A stretch of DNA of 64,000 nt from contig NVWK01000002.1 of assembly GCA_002733605.1 (NCBI GenBank), positions 186,001-250,000 on the forward strand, read 5' to 3'. Made by a program: the position numbers and the translations under genes. The notes under the pieces are model-generated. The model searched no databases and was not told the origin of the DNA. It saw only the letters and a program-made list of their open reading frames with translations. Shown in pieces: positions 34,927-45,419 of this stretch; within the stretch, counting starts at the first letter, position 1; each line of letters begins with the position of its first letter. Source of the DNA: Robiginitomaculum sp. GTDB taxonomy: Bacteria; Pseudomonadota; Alphaproteobacteria; Caulobacterales; Maricaulaceae.

Positions 34927-35616
34927 ATGAGCGATCTCTTTGCGAATAAAATAGCCGCCGCCTTGCTTGCTTCGGCGCTCGGCTTTATCGGTATCAACAA
35001 AATTGCAAGCGCGGTTGTGCAGGCGGATATACCCGCCGTGCCCGCCTACCGAATCGCAGTGATCGAAGACACTGGCCACGCCGAAGAATTACCGCCGCCC
35101 TTTCCGAGCGCCGCCTTTATTGCCGCTCTTGATCCTGCCAAAGGCGAAAAAGTTTTCAAAAAATGTACCTCATGCCACAATGCCAATGATGGCGGCAAAA
35201 ACGGCACTGGCCCGGCCCTGTGGAATGTGGTTGGCCGTGCAACTGGCAGCAGTGACGGGTTTTCGTACTCTACAGGCATGACCGCTCTTGGCGGCACATG
35301 GGGATATGAAGAACTGGACAAATTCCTGACCAAGCCGAAAGACTTCGTCCCGAAAACAAAAATGGCCTTTATCGGTTTGAAAAAAGAATCTGACCGTGCA
35401 GCCCTTATCGCCTTCCTGCGTTTACGCTCTAATGCCCCTGTTGAAGCCCCCATCGAAGCGGCGCTACCTGAGCACGATATGCCCGAAGGCATGGCTGAAG
35501 ACATGACCGAAGATATGGTTGAGGAAGTCGTTGAGAACCTTACACCGGATACACCCGTAGACATGCCTGCGGAAACACCGGTAGAGGAAACGCACGCTCC
35601 AGAGGGTGGCCACTAA
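34927..35616 (+). CDS. Membrane-anchored class I cytochrome c
   Basis: The 229-residue protein has an uncleaved N-terminal anchor (AAALLASALGFIGINKIAS), then a class I cytochrome c domain with the haem site KCTSCHNAND (about 79-88), GPALWNVVGR and the likely distal Met in VPKTKMAFIGLK. A 50-residue Glu/Asp/Pro/Met-rich tail follows (EGMAEDMTEDMVEEVVE). It resembles CycM-type cytochromes that carry electrons from the bc1 complex to oxidases. Divergence from kdsB-pheA is the typical alphaproteobacterial context. Confidence 0.93.
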   Translation: MSDLFANKIAAALLASALGFIGINKIASAVVQADIPAVPAYRIAVIEDTGHAEELPPPFPSAAFIAALDPAKGEKVFKKCTSCHNANDGGKNGTGPALWNVVGRATGSSDGFSYSTGMTALGGTWGYEELDKFLTKPKDFVPKTKMAFIGLKKESDRAALIAFLRLRSNAPVEAPIEAALPEHDMPEGMAEDMTEDMVEEVVENLTPDTPVDMPAETPVEETHAPEGGH

Positions 35617-35647
35617 ACCCACCCTTTTCTGCCTTACATTGTAAAGC

Positions 35648-36436
35648 TTAGTCCATTCGTTTAATCGATGTGATTGGCCCTGCGGAGTGCGAAATCCGCG
35701 CGACCGCATCCTGTAGGGGTTCAATCGCAACACTCATATGGTATGCATTGGCATGCAACAGCATATTGGCGTCACCCATAATACCCACATGCCCTTTCCA
35801 GAACACCAGATCACCGCGCGCTAAACCAGACAAATCTTCATGAATGGGCACAGAGCGCCCAAGCGCCTTCTCCTGCTCATGCGTATCCCGCGGAGCGTCA
35901 CGGCCAACCGCACGTAGCGAAGACTGCACAAGCCCCGAACAATCCAGCCCCTCGGAACTCGTCCCGCCCCACACATAAGGTAGGCCGAAATGCAGTTCTG
36001 CGATTTCTACAAAATCCGCATCCACGCGAGCCTGCTCATGGGTCAACAGATGGTTCTCGTGCACCCATCCTAGGTCTTGCACATGGTGATAGTCTCCGTC
36101 CTCATCCTCCACGCTCACCTGTGAATTCAAAAGTAGAAACTGGAGAATTTGGCTTTTCAAATCCGACTTGCTAAAGACAGGCGCACGCAGAACACTGATT
36201 TGATGAGTGGGGGAAACCGCAGGCGTGACAAGGGCAGACATCGGCACATAGCCTTCATAGCCATCGTCGGTTTTGACAATTTCGCGTCCCTGCGCCCAAC
36301 CGTCTTTAATCTCGAAGACCTCAAAACCACATCCGAACAAAATCTGTGTCTCGACACGGCTATCCTGCGCGGGTGTTTTATAAACGCACACCACGGGCAC
36401 TCGGACTTGATACGCAATGGTATCTGACGCACTCAT
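35648..36436 (-). CDS. NlpC/P60 (C40) cell-wall peptidase with SH3 domains
   Basis: The 262-residue protein has two bacterial SH3-like domains (about 1-120), then an NlpC/P60 domain with LPYVWGGTSSEGLDCSGLV (catalytic Cys), ARGDLVFWKGHVGIM (catalytic His) and a third polar position at LLHANAYHM. It resembles the YkfC-type gamma-D-glutamyl-diaminopimelate endopeptidases that trim peptidoglycan peptides. No signal peptide is visible, so it could act in muropeptide recycling. Its ATG overlaps the MarR stop as ATGA. Confidence 0.92.
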   Translation of the reverse strand: MSASDTIAYQVRVPVVCVYKTPAQDSRVETQILFGCGFEVFEIKDGWAQGREIVKTDDGYEGYVPMSALVTPAVSPTHQISVLRAPVFSKSDLKSQILQFLLLNSQVSVEDEDGDYHHVQDLGWVHENHLLTHEQARVDADFVEIAELHFGLPYVWGGTSSEGLDCSGLVQSSLRAVGRDAPRDTHEQEKALGRSVPIHEDLSGLARGDLVFWKGHVGIMGDANMLLHANAYHMSVAIEPLQDAVARISHSAGPITSIKRMD

Positions 36437-36876
36437 CAGGCCACCCGTGACGCAGGGCTTGAAACACGGCCCGAGACATGGCCAGAAACAGGATTGGAAA
36501 CAGAGCCAGAAACAGAGCCAGACATATTGGCTTCAGAACATATCCGCTCGGCAAAACCGGAAAGATAGCGCGCGCCCAAACCTGTACGCTTGACCAAAAC
36601 CGAGCGCTTATCACGCATGTCCGGGCCACGGTTTGTAAAATCGTAACGCTCAAGCGTATTCAGCGCACGAGTAATCACCGCTTTGGTTACATTTAATCTA
36701 AGAGCTAAAGAGCGCACCGTATGCGGGCCTTCTTCCAGATACACACACATAAGCAGGGCCGTTTGTCGCGTGGTTAAATCAGGTTGCGCGTCCAGAACCG
36801 AGCCAAGATTGACCGTGTGCCACAGCTGTAGCGCATCTGCCCGGCTCAACTTATTTCTGGCCTGCCCTACGCGCAC
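36436..36876 (-). CDS. MarR-family transcriptional regulator
   Basis: GTG 36876 is preferred because GGAGG lies five bases before it; TTG 36888 gives four more residues. The 146-residue protein has a winged helix: QTALLMCVYLEEGPHTVRSLALRLNVTKAVITRALNTLE split as helix-turn-helix, then the wing DMRDKRSVLVKRTG. The C terminus is an odd Ser/Gly/Val repeat (SGSVSGSVSNPVSGHVSGRVSS) encoded by about 12-base DNA repeats at 36475-36530. It is translationally coupled to the C40 peptidase and probably controls it. It is not a typical hut regulator, although hutU lies just upstream of its promoter. Confidence 0.85.
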   Translation of the reverse strand: MRVGQARNKLSRADALQLWHTVNLGSVLDAQPDLTTRQTALLMCVYLEEGPHTVRSLALRLNVTKAVITRALNTLERYDFTNRGPDMRDKRSVLVKRTGLGARYLSGFAERICSEANMSGSVSGSVSNPVSGHVSGRVSSPASRVA

Positions 36877-36959
36877 CTCGTCCTCCAAAACAAATCACTT
36901 TCCCTATGATTCGCATAAAGGTGATTCGCTCGTCAAGAGGACCAATCAAAAATATGATG

Positions 36960-38627
36960 TTAACGCAAAGACGGTAAATTCAAGCCGTGCTCTTTCGCGC
37001 ACGCTTTAGCAATTTCATAACCCGCATCCGCATGCCGCATAACCCCGGTCGCCGGATCATTCCATAATACGCGCTCAAGCTTACGCGCCGCCATGTCTGT
37101 ACCGTCGGCACAAATCACAATGCCGCTATGTTGAGAAAACCCCATACCAACGCCACCGCCGTGGTGCAGGCTAACCCATGTCGCCCCACCGGCCGTATTC
37201 AAAAGCGCGTTGAGAAGTGGCCAATCGGAGACAGCGTCTGATCCGTCTTTCATCGATTCGGTCTCGCGGTTGGGCGATGCAACAGAGCCACTATCCAGAT
37301 GATCACGACCGATGACGACAGGCGCAGACAGCTCGCCCGTACGCACCATCTCGTTAAAGGCAAGGCCCAGCTTATGCCGCTCCCCCAAACCCACCCAGCA
37401 AATTCGCGCTGGCAAGCCTTGGAATTGAATACGCTCACGCGCCATATCCAGCCAGTTATGCAAATGCGGATTATCGGGGATAAGCTCTTTCACCTTGGCA
37501 TCGGTTTTGTAGATGTCTTCGGGATCACCCGACAAGGCCACCCAGCGAAATGGGCCAATCCCTTTACAAAACAAAGGCCGGATATAGGCCGGCACAAATC
37601 CCGGAAAATCAAACGCATTTTCAAGGCCCGCGTCATAGGCCACCTGCCGGATATTATTGCCATAATCAAAGGTAGGCACTCCGGATTTTTCAAAATCGAG
37701 CATGGCCTGCACATGAATTTTCATACTGGCACAAGCAGCTTTCTCGACCGCTTTCGGATCAGAGCTGCGTTTCTCGAGCCATTCCCCCATACTCCACCCG
37801 AGTGGTAAATACCCGTTCACCGGATCATGGGCCGAGGTTTGATCGGTGACCATATCGGGGCGCACTCCGCGTTTATAAATTTCGGGAAAAATATCTGCCG
37901 CATTACCCAGCAATCCAACCGATAATGCTTTCCCGTCCGCATTGGCTTTGTCGATAAAGGCGAGCGCTTCGTCCAGCGTTTTTGCTTTCGCGTCCACATA
38001 GCCTGTCCGCAAACGGAAATCGATGCGACTCTCGTCACATTCGACAACGAGACATGATGCCCCCGCCATGGTCGCCGCCAACGGTTGCGCGCCGCCCATA
38101 CCACCAAGACCGGCCGTCAGCACCCATCGCCCCGACAAATCACCGCCATAATGTTGACGGCCCGCCTCGACAAAGGTCTCGTATGTGCCCTGCACAATCC
38201 CTTGGGTGCCAATGTAAATCCATGACCCGGCCGTCATCTGGCCATACATCATCAGGCCTTTTTTATCCAATTCGTTGAAATGATCCCAAGTCGCCCAATG
38301 GGGTACAAGATTGGAATTGGCAATCAGAACCCGCGGCGCTTCGGCGTGGGTCGTAAACACCCCAACCGGCTTGCCCGATTGCACCAGCAGAGTTTCGGTA
38401 TCTTCAAGATTTTCGAGCGCTTTGACAATCCCGTCAAACGCCTCCCATGATCGGGCCGCCCGTCCTATACCGCCATACACCACTAACTCGGCCGGATTTT
38501 CGGCCACATCCGGGTCCAGATTATTCATCAACATCCGGTACGGCGCCTCTGTCTGCCATGATTTGCAGTTAAGTGTGCTGCCTGTCGGCGCCTTCACATC
38601 ACGCGCATTTTTAAATCGAGTATCCAC
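36960..38627 (-). CDS. hutU: Urocanate hydratase
   Basis: GTG 38627, one base after the hutH stop, gives [24 protein letters not shown] and the family length of 555 residues; the longer frame runs inside hutH. Conserved blocks include [36 protein letters not shown] (NAD binding), [12 protein letters not shown] and [15 protein letters not shown]. The enzyme uses tightly bound NAD+ to turn urocanate into imidazolonepropionate. It is the third gene of the hutI-hutH-hutU operon. Confidence 0.96.
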   Translation of the reverse strand: MDTRFKNARDVKAPTGSTLNCKSWQTEAPYRMLMNNLDPDVAENPAELVVYGGIGRAARSWEAFDGIVKALENLEDTETLLVQSGKPVGVFTTHAEAPRVLIANSNLVPHWATWDHFNELDKKGLMMYGQMTAGSWIYIGTQGIVQGTYETFVEAGRQHYGGDLSGRWVLTAGLGGMGGAQPLAATMAGASCLVVECDESRIDFRLRTGYVDAKAKTLDEALAFIDKANADGKALSVGLLGNAADIFPEIYKRGVRPDMVTDQTSAHDPVNGYLPLGWSMGEWLEKRSSDPKAVEKAACASMKIHVQAMLDFEKSGVPTFDYGNNIRQVAYDAGLENAFDFPGFVPAYIRPLFCKGIGPFRWVALSGDPEDIYKTDAKVKELIPDNPHLHNWLDMARERIQFQGLPARICWVGLGERHKLGLAFNEMVRTGELSAPVVIGRDHLDSGSVASPNRETESMKDGSDAVSDWPLLNALLNTAGGATWVSLHHGGGVGMGFSQHSGIVICADGTDMAARKLERVLWNDPATGVMRHADAGYEIAKACAKEHGLNLPSLR

Positions 38628-38628
38628 A

Positions 38629-40158
38629 TCAATCTCCAAATAAACCCATGCCAACGGCCTGTACCAAAACACCCGCACGCAGCAATTCCGCCGCCTTGGC
38701 AATATCATTGGCCATATACCGGTCATCCCCGAGGCTCTCTACATCCGTCCGCAAAGCCGCGATAGCAGACTTGAGTAATGGACTTGTCTCGACGGGGGCA
38801 CGAAGCTCAACCCCTTGGGCCGCACACATCCATTCAATCGCAAGGATATAGGTCAAGTTTTCCGCCATCGCCATCAACCGCCGCGCCCCGTGCGCCGCCA
38901 TAGAGACATGATCCTCTTGGTTCGCACTTGTGGGGGTAGAATCAACACTGCACGGCACCGCGCGGGTTTTATTTTCACTCATCAAAGCTGCACTCGTCAC
39001 CTCGGCAATCATGAACCCCGAATTGACACCCGGGTTCGGACTTAGAAATGGCGGCAAGCCATAACTGAGCGCCGGATCAACCAACAGGGCAATGCGTCGC
39101 TGGGCAATCGCGCCGATTTCCGCCAAGGCCAGCGCCGTATGATCAGCCGCAAACGCCACCGGCTCCGCATGAAAATTCCCGCCCGATAAAATGTCTTCGG
39201 TCTCGATACAGACAAGCGGATTATCGGTCACTGCATTGGCTTCGGTTTCGAGAGTTCCCGACACTTGGCTCAATATATCCAAACACGCCCCCATCACTTG
39301 TGGCTGACAGCGCAAACAATACGGGTCCTGCACCCGTTCATCATTTTCCATGTGGCTCTCGCGCAAAGGCGAGTTTTCAAACAAATCACGTAAGACGCGC
39401 CCCGCTTTTATCTGCCCCTTATGACCGCGAAGCTCGTGAATAAATGGCCGGAACGGTGCAGACGATCCCATCGCCGCATCCGTACTCATCGCCCCTGTAA
39501 TCAACCCCGAATGCGCCAAATTTTGCGCCTCGAACAGACCTGCCAAAGCATAGGCCGTACTAAACTGGGTGCCATTGATCAGGCCAAGACCTTCTTTGGC
39601 TTGCAACACAATCGGCCTCAGGCCTACGACCTGCAAAGCCGCCCCGCCCGACATGGTTTCGCCTTGATAAATCGCTTCTCCCTCGCCGATCATCACCGCC
39701 GCCATATGGGCAAGCGGGGCCAAATCTCCGGACGCGCCGACAGACCCTTGGCCCGGCACAAGCGGCGTCACCCCGTGTGCCAGCATATCTTGCAACAGCA
39801 CAATCAAAGCCCAGCTCACACCGGACGCCCCGCGCCCCAAAGAATTGATCTTCAGCGCCATCATCAATCGCGCAACCGGAACAGGCATGGGTTCGCCCAC
39901 GCCACAACAATGCGACAAAATCAAATTGCGTTGCAGGGTCTGGGTGTCCTTCGGGCTAATCCGTACCCGCGCCAATTTCCCAAAACCGGTATTGACCCCG
40001 TAAACGCCTACGTCCCCATTGGCCGCTTTCGCAACAATGGCTTCGGAACGGGCACATTTTTCCTTGGCCCCTTCCCCCAAAACAATGCAGGCGTCCTCCA
40101 GATAAATCCGGCGCCATACCGCCAGATCAACACATCCAGCTTCAATCACAATTGTCAT
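38629..40158 (-). CDS. hutH: Histidine ammonia-lyase
   Basis: ATG 40158 with GGAGG just upstream gives 509 residues, [19 protein letters not shown]. The MIO cofactor forms from Ala142-Ser143-Gly144 in [38 protein letters not shown] and [11 protein letters not shown] are further family marks. It deaminates histidine to urocanate, the first step of histidine breakdown. It starts 1 base after the hutI stop and ends 1 base before the hutU start, so all three genes are co-transcribed. Confidence 0.97.
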   Translation of the reverse strand: MTIVIEAGCVDLAVWRRIYLEDACIVLGEGAKEKCARSEAIVAKAANGDVGVYGVNTGFGKLARVRISPKDTQTLQRNLILSHCCGVGEPMPVPVARLMMALKINSLGRGASGVSWALIVLLQDMLAHGVTPLVPGQGSVGASGDLAPLAHMAAVMIGEGEAIYQGETMSGGAALQVVGLRPIVLQAKEGLGLINGTQFSTAYALAGLFEAQNLAHSGLITGAMSTDAAMGSSAPFRPFIHELRGHKGQIKAGRVLRDLFENSPLRESHMENDERVQDPYCLRCQPQVMGACLDILSQVSGTLETEANAVTDNPLVCIETEDILSGGNFHAEPVAFAADHTALALAEIGAIAQRRIALLVDPALSYGLPPFLSPNPGVNSGFMIAEVTSAALMSENKTRAVPCSVDSTPTSANQEDHVSMAAHGARRLMAMAENLTYILAIEWMCAAQGVELRAPVETSPLLKSAIAALRTDVESLGDDRYMANDIAKAAELLRAGVLVQAVGMGLFGD

Positions 40159-40159
40159 A

Positions 40160-41350
40160 TTATTTGCCTCCACATAAGCGTTGCGACAACGGGTTCGCCC
40201 CTACCCAATAACAAAGTTCTGATGGATGCTCAATATCCCAGACGGCCAAATCGGCACATTTACCAACCTCAAGCGAACCGATCTCCGCGTCCAACCCTAA
40301 AGCTTTGGCGCCTTGAAGTGTCATACCCGCCAGAGCTTCCTCCGGCGTCAATCCAAACAAAGTGCACCCCATATTGAGGATAAGCAGGGGCGAGGTAATC
40401 GGCGAACTGCCCGGATTACAATCCGTCGCAAGCGCCATCGCAACTCCGTGTTTTCGGAGTAAATCCACCGGCGGTTTGCGCGTTTCTTTAAGAAAATAAA
40501 ACGCTCCCGGCAACAACACCGCCACGGTGCCAGCCTCAGCTAACGCCTTCACCCCGTCCTCTGATATATATTCCAGATGATCAGCAGAAAGCGCATGATA
40601 GCGTGCCGCCAAAGCCGCACCGCCCTGATCGGACAGTTGTTCTGCGTGCAATTTTACCCACACACCCTGCGCTTTAGCCGCCTCGAACACGCGCTCGATC
40701 TGCGCCGGACTAAACCCAATATTTTCGCAAAACCCATCCACAGCGTCGACCTCGGGCGCCAAAGCCGGTATCATCTCCTCGCAGACCAAATCGATATATC
40801 CGTCTGCATTTCCCTTATACTCAGCTGGTAAAGCATGTGCCGCCAGCAGGGTTTTGCATACCCGCACCCCTTCACCCTTAAGCCGCTCGGCCACGTCCAG
40901 CATTTTGGCCTCCGTTTCCAGATCAAGCCCATAGCCGGATTTAATCTCAACCGTCGTCACTCCTTGGGCTTTCATATCATCAAGTCGAGCCTTCGCACTT
41001 GCAAACAAGGTATCCGCGCTCGCTGCGCGGGTCGCTTTCACAGTCGAAACTATACCACCGCCATTACGCGCAATATCTTCATAACTCGCGCCTTGTAAAC
41101 GCATCTCGAACTCTTGGGCCCGATTGCCGCCAAACACCAAATGCGTATGACAATCGACAAGACCGGGGGTCATCCATTTTCCCTTGCAATCGACAATGTT
41201 TATGGCCGGCGGCACGGCCTGCCCAGCCCCCAACCAGGCAATACGTCCATCCTGCACTGCCAGTGCGCCATCCTCTATCGCCCCGTAAGGTGTATCAAGC
41301 GATGCGCTAAACGTTGCCAAATTCACGTGAATGAATAGAGTGTCAAACAT
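40160..41350 (-). CDS. hutI: Imidazolonepropionase
   Basis: The 396-residue amidohydrolase has the metal site [57 protein letters not shown] and [14 protein letters not shown]. It opens the imidazolone ring to give N-formimino-L-glutamate. It is the first gene of the minus-strand hut operon. Only 36 bp separate its start from the divergent hutG start, so the two promoters must overlap or lie within the opposite genes. Confidence 0.96.
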   Translation of the reverse strand: MFDTLFIHVNLATFSASLDTPYGAIEDGALAVQDGRIAWLGAGQAVPPAINIVDCKGKWMTPGLVDCHTHLVFGGNRAQEFEMRLQGASYEDIARNGGGIVSTVKATRAASADTLFASAKARLDDMKAQGVTTVEIKSGYGLDLETEAKMLDVAERLKGEGVRVCKTLLAAHALPAEYKGNADGYIDLVCEEMIPALAPEVDAVDGFCENIGFSPAQIERVFEAAKAQGVWVKLHAEQLSDQGGAALAARYHALSADHLEYISEDGVKALAEAGTVAVLLPGAFYFLKETRKPPVDLLRKHGVAMALATDCNPGSSPITSPLLILNMGCTLFGLTPEEALAGMTLQGAKALGLDAEIGSLEVGKCADLAVWDIEHPSELCYWVGANPLSQRLCGGK

Positions 41351-41386
41351 GGGTTCAAGCTATAGGTTTAAACAAAAGGCACAAGA

Positions 41387-42307
41387 ATGAGTTTTCAAAA
41401 AAATACCGGTCCGAATGCATGGCCCTCAATCGCCGGACTGATGAGTGAAGAACTGATGACGGACGGAGCCGCAAAGATCGGCATACTCGGCGCCCCCATG
41501 ACCAAAGGCTGCGTAACCCCTTCTGATTACCATCTCGCCCCCGAAAAATTCCGCGCCAGTTTGAAACGCATCAGCACCTATGATCTGGAAACCGCCACAG
41601 ACTTGGCAGACCTCACGATCAAGGATTACGGCGATTGCGACGTGAGCACCCTCAGTCCCAAAGACGGATTTTCCCCGATCAAATCCGCGTTTTCGAAACT
41701 CACCCAAACCCACGACCTCTCAGCTCTGATCGGTGGCCATAACGGGATCACCCGCGCAGGCGTACACGCCCTTGACCCAAGCCTTGAAAAAGTCGGCCTT
41801 CTGACCCTAGATGCCCATTTCGATCTCCGTTCGACCGAAAACGGATTGATGAACGGCAATCCGGTAACGGCTTTGCTCGAAGACGGTCTACCCGGGCACC
41901 ATATCGCCCAGATAGGTCTAGCCCCCTTTGCCAATACGGCCCAGATGCACCGCACCGCTTTGCACGCAGGTATCCATGTCTATGCACTGAGCGATTGCGC
42001 AACCCACGGCACCGGTAAAATCATTGAGGCCGCCCTGAAAACCCTCAACCGCACATGCGAGACCATCTATGTAGATTTCGATATCGATGTTATTGACCGC
42101 GCCCAGTCCCCCGGTGCACCGGGGGGACGAAACGGCGGGTTTTCAGCCGCAGAGTTCTGGCGCGCAACCCGTCAAATCGGTGCCCACCCCAAAGTCCGCG
42201 CCGTTGATCTGACCGAATTTGATCCGGCTCTGGACGTCAGTGATATAACGGCCCTGATCTCCGGTCGCTGGTTTGCAGAACTTTTAGTGGGATATAAAAG
42301 CCGCTAG
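41387..42307 (+). CDS. hutG: Formimidoylglutamase (arginase family)
   Basis: The 306-residue protein belongs to the ureohydrolase fold: LLTLDAHFDLR (DAHxD metal ligands) and IYVDFDIDVIDRAQSPGAPGG (DxD ligands) are intact. The first metal-binding position, usually His in GGDH, reads Asn in IGGHNGITRAG. In a hut locus this fold makes formimidoylglutamase, which splits formiminoglutamate directly to glutamate and formamide; no hutF is present. It diverges from hutI. Its end overlaps the convergent M17 peptidase gene by 4 bases. Confidence 0.88.
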   Translation: MSFQKNTGPNAWPSIAGLMSEELMTDGAAKIGILGAPMTKGCVTPSDYHLAPEKFRASLKRISTYDLETATDLADLTIKDYGDCDVSTLSPKDGFSPIKSAFSKLTQTHDLSALIGGHNGITRAGVHALDPSLEKVGLLTLDAHFDLRSTENGLMNGNPVTALLEDGLPGHHIAQIGLAPFANTAQMHRTALHAGIHVYALSDCATHGTGKIIEAALKTLNRTCETIYVDFDIDVIDRAQSPGAPGGRNGGFSAAEFWRATRQIGAHPKVRAVDLTEFDPALDVSDITALISGRWFAELLVGYKSR

Positions 42308-43710
42308 GACAATTTCTCAAGCCCGCCGTCTTTCAACCAGTGAAACACGGCTCGCGCCGTCATGATCTCGCCGCCTTGCGGATGGGCCGCAGACGCTGTC
42401 GGGTTCCAGCCATAGACATCAAAATGCATCCACGGCTGTTCGCCCGCAAATTTTTGCAAGAACAGTGCCGCCGTAACAGCACCGGCAAACCCGCTGCCCG
42501 CATTTTTCATATCGGCAATTGGTGATTTCAGCAGGCTCATATAAGGCGCCCATAATGGCATATGCCAAAATGGATCCGCATGGGTGTCCCCACTCTTGAG
42601 CAGACTGGCCACGGGTGCCTCCCGATTGGAGAAAAACGGGGCCAGTGTCGGCCCCAGCGCCACACGCGCCGCGCCTGTCAGCGTCGCAAAATCAATAAGT
42701 AAATCCGGCTTACCCTCGGATGCCCGCGTCAGAGCGTCCCCAAGCACGAGGCGGCCCTCGGCGTCCGTATTGTCAATCTCGACCGTCAGGCCTTTGCGCG
42801 AGGACAAAACATCTCCCGGCCGAAACGCATCTGCCGAAACCGCATTTTCTGCAATGGCAAGGAAAGCATGTAGGCGCACTGGCAAGCCTGCCGCCATAAT
42901 CATCTCGGCCAGCGCTAGAACATGGGCCGCCCCGCCCATATCCTTTTTCATAATCCGCATACCGGCAGGGCCCTTCATATTCAGCCCACCCGTATCAAAA
43001 GTAATGCCCTTGCCTACCAAGGCCAAATGCGGCGCGGAGGCATCGCCCCAGACCAGTTCAACAAGACGCGGCGCTTCATGAGCCGCACGCCCGACCGCAT
43101 GGATCATCGGGTAATTTTCGCTCAGCAAATCATCGCCGACAATGGCTGTCAAACTTGCCCCGAACCGGTCTGCCAAATCCTGCGCTGCGCCGTGGAGCGC
43201 CACCGGCCCCATATCGCCCGCCGGTGTGTTGATATAATCCCGTCCATTGTGCAGGGCGCGTACAATCGCCCATGTTTCGTCCGCCTCCATATCGTCTGTA
43301 AGGATCAGTGTTGGCGGCGTCGGGTTTTTCTTTAAATATTTTGAAAATTTATACGCCCCCATGCCCCATGCGGTCGCCGTCAACGGGGTACTCCAATTCG
43401 CGGGCGCGCTGGCAATTCTATAAAACCCTTCCCCCAGATTTTGGCCCAAAACCCCCACTTGCAGCTCACTATTGGCAAATCCGTTCTCAACCCCAGCCCC
43501 GAAGGCAACACAGGCCACATCCCCGCGCACATCCGGCACAAGAACCGTCTGTCCCGCAGACGCTTTAAATCCGTGCGCAATGACATATTTTTTCTGGGGT
43601 TCAGACAGTTTTTCCAAAAAAGCGTCCAAACCGTCAGGGCGGCAAATATGCACAGCTATGACCGCCTGCGCGTCCTCCAGATCAGCCTGTTTGATAAAAT
43701 ATGCGCTCAT
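42304..43710 (-). CDS. M17-family leucyl aminopeptidase
   Basis: ATG 43710 (MSAYFIKQADLEDAQ) is taken as start; 43719 is an alternative. The 468-residue protein has the M17 catalytic domain: LVGKGITFDTGGLNMK (metal Lys and Asp), RIMKKDMGGAAHVLALAE, and NTDAEGRLVLGDAL with the metal Asp and Glu and the bicarbonate-binding Arg. The N-terminal domain is divergent. It is a cytoplasmic di-metal aminopeptidase for peptide turnover, close to the PepA/PepB group. Confidence 0.93.
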   Translation of the reverse strand: MSAYFIKQADLEDAQAVIAVHICRPDGLDAFLEKLSEPQKKYVIAHGFKASAGQTVLVPDVRGDVACVAFGAGVENGFANSELQVGVLGQNLGEGFYRIASAPANWSTPLTATAWGMGAYKFSKYLKKNPTPPTLILTDDMEADETWAIVRALHNGRDYINTPAGDMGPVALHGAAQDLADRFGASLTAIVGDDLLSENYPMIHAVGRAAHEAPRLVELVWGDASAPHLALVGKGITFDTGGLNMKGPAGMRIMKKDMGGAAHVLALAEMIMAAGLPVRLHAFLAIAENAVSADAFRPGDVLSSRKGLTVEIDNTDAEGRLVLGDALTRASEGKPDLLIDFATLTGAARVALGPTLAPFFSNREAPVASLLKSGDTHADPFWHMPLWAPYMSLLKSPIADMKNAGSGFAGAVTAALFLQKFAGEQPWMHFDVYGWNPTASAAHPQGGEIMTARAVFHWLKDGGLEKLS

Positions 43711-43771
43711 AGGGTCCACTTTCCAAAATTTAACCTGATTTTCCTGCTTTTACTGTGTTCGTTTACATTTG

Positions 43772-43786
43772 TTAACCAAATCTTGA
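43772..43786 (+). promoter_or_regulatory. CtrA-type site (one mismatch) upstream of tadD
   Basis: TTAA, seven bases (CCAAATC), then TTGA: one mismatch from the TTAA-N7-TTAA site of the cell-cycle regulator CtrA. It lies 67 bp before the tadD start. A perfect site precedes cpaA in the same pilus locus. Confidence 0.35.
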
Positions 43787-43852
43787 CCAGACGCAACAAA
43801 AGTTAACGAAGCGGAAAGATTCGCGGCCCAACAGCTCCAGCAGGAGAAAAAC

Positions 43853-45343
43853 ATGACATATGCATCCGTTCTTAAACTCGGTCTTTTAAGCGCCAGCCTG
43901 CTCGGCTTCTCCGGATGTGGTCTCGCCAGCTTGCCCGGCGGCTATACACCGATCGAGAAACAAACGCTCAGCGATCTTCGTCCCTCCAATTACGTCCCCC
44001 GCACAGCCGATCAACGCGCCGCCGTCCTGACACAGGGTTTATTTGCCCAAGCCGCTTTCTGGTCACGCGAATACGATCTCAATCCGGCAGACCTCGAAGC
44101 CGCCATCAATCTGGCCAGCACATTGCGCCGTTTGAACAATCCGGCAAAAGCCGTCGAAATCACCACCCAGACCCGTGCGCTTTACCCGCGCGATGTCGAC
44201 TTGATGACCGAATTAAGCGCCGCCCTGATCGCCAATAATCAACCACAAAAGGCCATGGAAATCATTGACGCGGCCCTGCGCCAACGCCCGGATCATGCAA
44301 GGCTTTGGTCCATGAAAGGGGCGGCTCTGGATCAGGTGGAAATGTATGATCAGGCCCGCCAGCACTATTCCAGAGCCTTACAGCTTGCCCCCAATGACGC
44401 AGGCATTATGGCCAATGTCGGCCTAAGTTATGCCTTGGAAGGCGATCCGCGGACCGCCGAGGTCTGGTTACGCCGTGCCGCCAACACCCCCGGTGCAAGC
44501 GCCGCGGTGCGCCAAAACCTCGTCCTCGTACTCGGACTGCAAGGCAAAACCGAAGACGCCCAAAAATGGGCAAATCGTGATTTAAATACCAACCCTGCAC
44601 AGAGGTATACAAATCCTGCGTCCACTCGGCAGAACGTTCCACAACAAGCCGCGCTTGCTGGCCCCGTTACAAGTCCAGCCACAAGCCCCATAACAAACCC
44701 AATAACCAGTCCCCCACCAAGACCCGTAACCCAACCTGTAAGCAGCGCGGCCAACATATCTGCACCGCGCATCTATGGACAACTTAATCCGGTCCAACTC
44801 CCCCAACCTAGGCAACCACAACGCTCAGCCTCAACCCAACAACCTGTCCCGTTAACCGCAAGCCCGCACGGCTTCAACCTGACCATGCCCGGCAATCCGA
44901 ACGGCCCCAAAACGGCGCGGGAAGCCGCGCTACAAATGGCCGAACAGCGCTTGGCCGGAAGTGCACAATATCAAGCACAGCCCGTAGCTCCCTCTATGTC
45001 CCCCGCCATGCCCCCCTCTATGCCTCTGGCTCAACAACAAATTATCGCCACCAATGTGGCCCCGCAAAGTGTTTTGGAAAGAATAGCCCAGAACAATCTT
45101 TCCAAACGCACATTGGCCCAACAACAACAAGCCCAATATCAGGCCCTAGCACAACAAAGAGCTATGCAACAAAGAGTACAACAACAGCAATACGGCGCAC
45201 CAGCGACACCCCCGACAGGCCAGCCCTATGGTCACCAACCCTATCCCCCGCAAGTCGATATGAAAATCTACCCGCAATATAATTCCAATTATGCGCAAAA
45301 TCAGCAAGACACACGCACGCCTGCACGCACGCGGCGGCGCTAG
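43853..45343 (+). CDS. tadD: TadD-like TPR lipoprotein
   Basis: The 496-residue protein starts after AGGAGA with a lipoprotein signal, LLSASLLGFSGC, so Cys22 is the lipid anchor. Residues about 55-220 hold tetratricopeptide repeats (for example ALIANNQPQKAMEIIDAAL, LDQVEMYDQARQHYSRALQLAPNDA, VGLSYALEGDPRTAEVWL). The remaining half is low-complexity, Pro/Gln/Ala-rich (SPATSPITNPITSPPP; many Gln runs near the end). TadD is an outer-membrane-associated pilotin for the Tad secretin. It is convergent with tadC and carries a strong terminator after its stop, so it is transcribed apart from the main cpa/tad operon. Confidence 0.85.
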   Translation: MTYASVLKLGLLSASLLGFSGCGLASLPGGYTPIEKQTLSDLRPSNYVPRTADQRAAVLTQGLFAQAAFWSREYDLNPADLEAAINLASTLRRLNNPAKAVEITTQTRALYPRDVDLMTELSAALIANNQPQKAMEIIDAALRQRPDHARLWSMKGAALDQVEMYDQARQHYSRALQLAPNDAGIMANVGLSYALEGDPRTAEVWLRRAANTPGASAAVRQNLVLVLGLQGKTEDAQKWANRDLNTNPAQRYTNPASTRQNVPQQAALAGPVTSPATSPITNPITSPPPRPVTQPVSSAANISAPRIYGQLNPVQLPQPRQPQRSASTQQPVPLTASPHGFNLTMPGNPNGPKTAREAALQMAEQRLAGSAQYQAQPVAPSMSPAMPPSMPLAQQQIIATNVAPQSVLERIAQNNLSKRTLAQQQQAQYQALAQQRAMQQRVQQQQYGAPATPPTGQPYGHQPYPPQVDMKIYPQYNSNYAQNQQDTRTPARTRRR

Positions 45344-45375
45344 ATAGATATATTTAGCGGTTTAGAGAAGAATTG

Positions 45376-45401
45376 AGAGGGCCTTTTGAAGGCCCTCTTT
45401 C
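45376..45401 (+). terminator. Intrinsic terminator after tadD
   Basis: AGAGGGCCTT (45376-45385) and AAGGCCCTCT (45389-45398) form a perfect 10-bp stem with a TTG loop, followed by TTTCATATTT. It lies 33 bp past the tadD stop, between the convergent tadD and tadC genes. Confidence 0.85.
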
Positions 45402-45419
45402 ATATTTGGCTTTCTGAAA

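Noticed and set aside
36436-36876. MarR gene as hut operon regulator
   Set aside because: It is coupled to the C40 peptidase and transcribed away from the hut genes; hut operons usually use HutC-type regulators, and nothing in the sequence links them.
36889-36959. MarR operator from AATCAC / GTGATT arms
   Set aside because: The arms are only six bases with a long spacer and an imperfect extension, too weak to call.
39421-40377. 318-codon plus-strand frame
   Set aside because: It is antisense to hutH and the end of hutI; composition is arginine/histidine/asparagine-rich as usual for shadow frames here.
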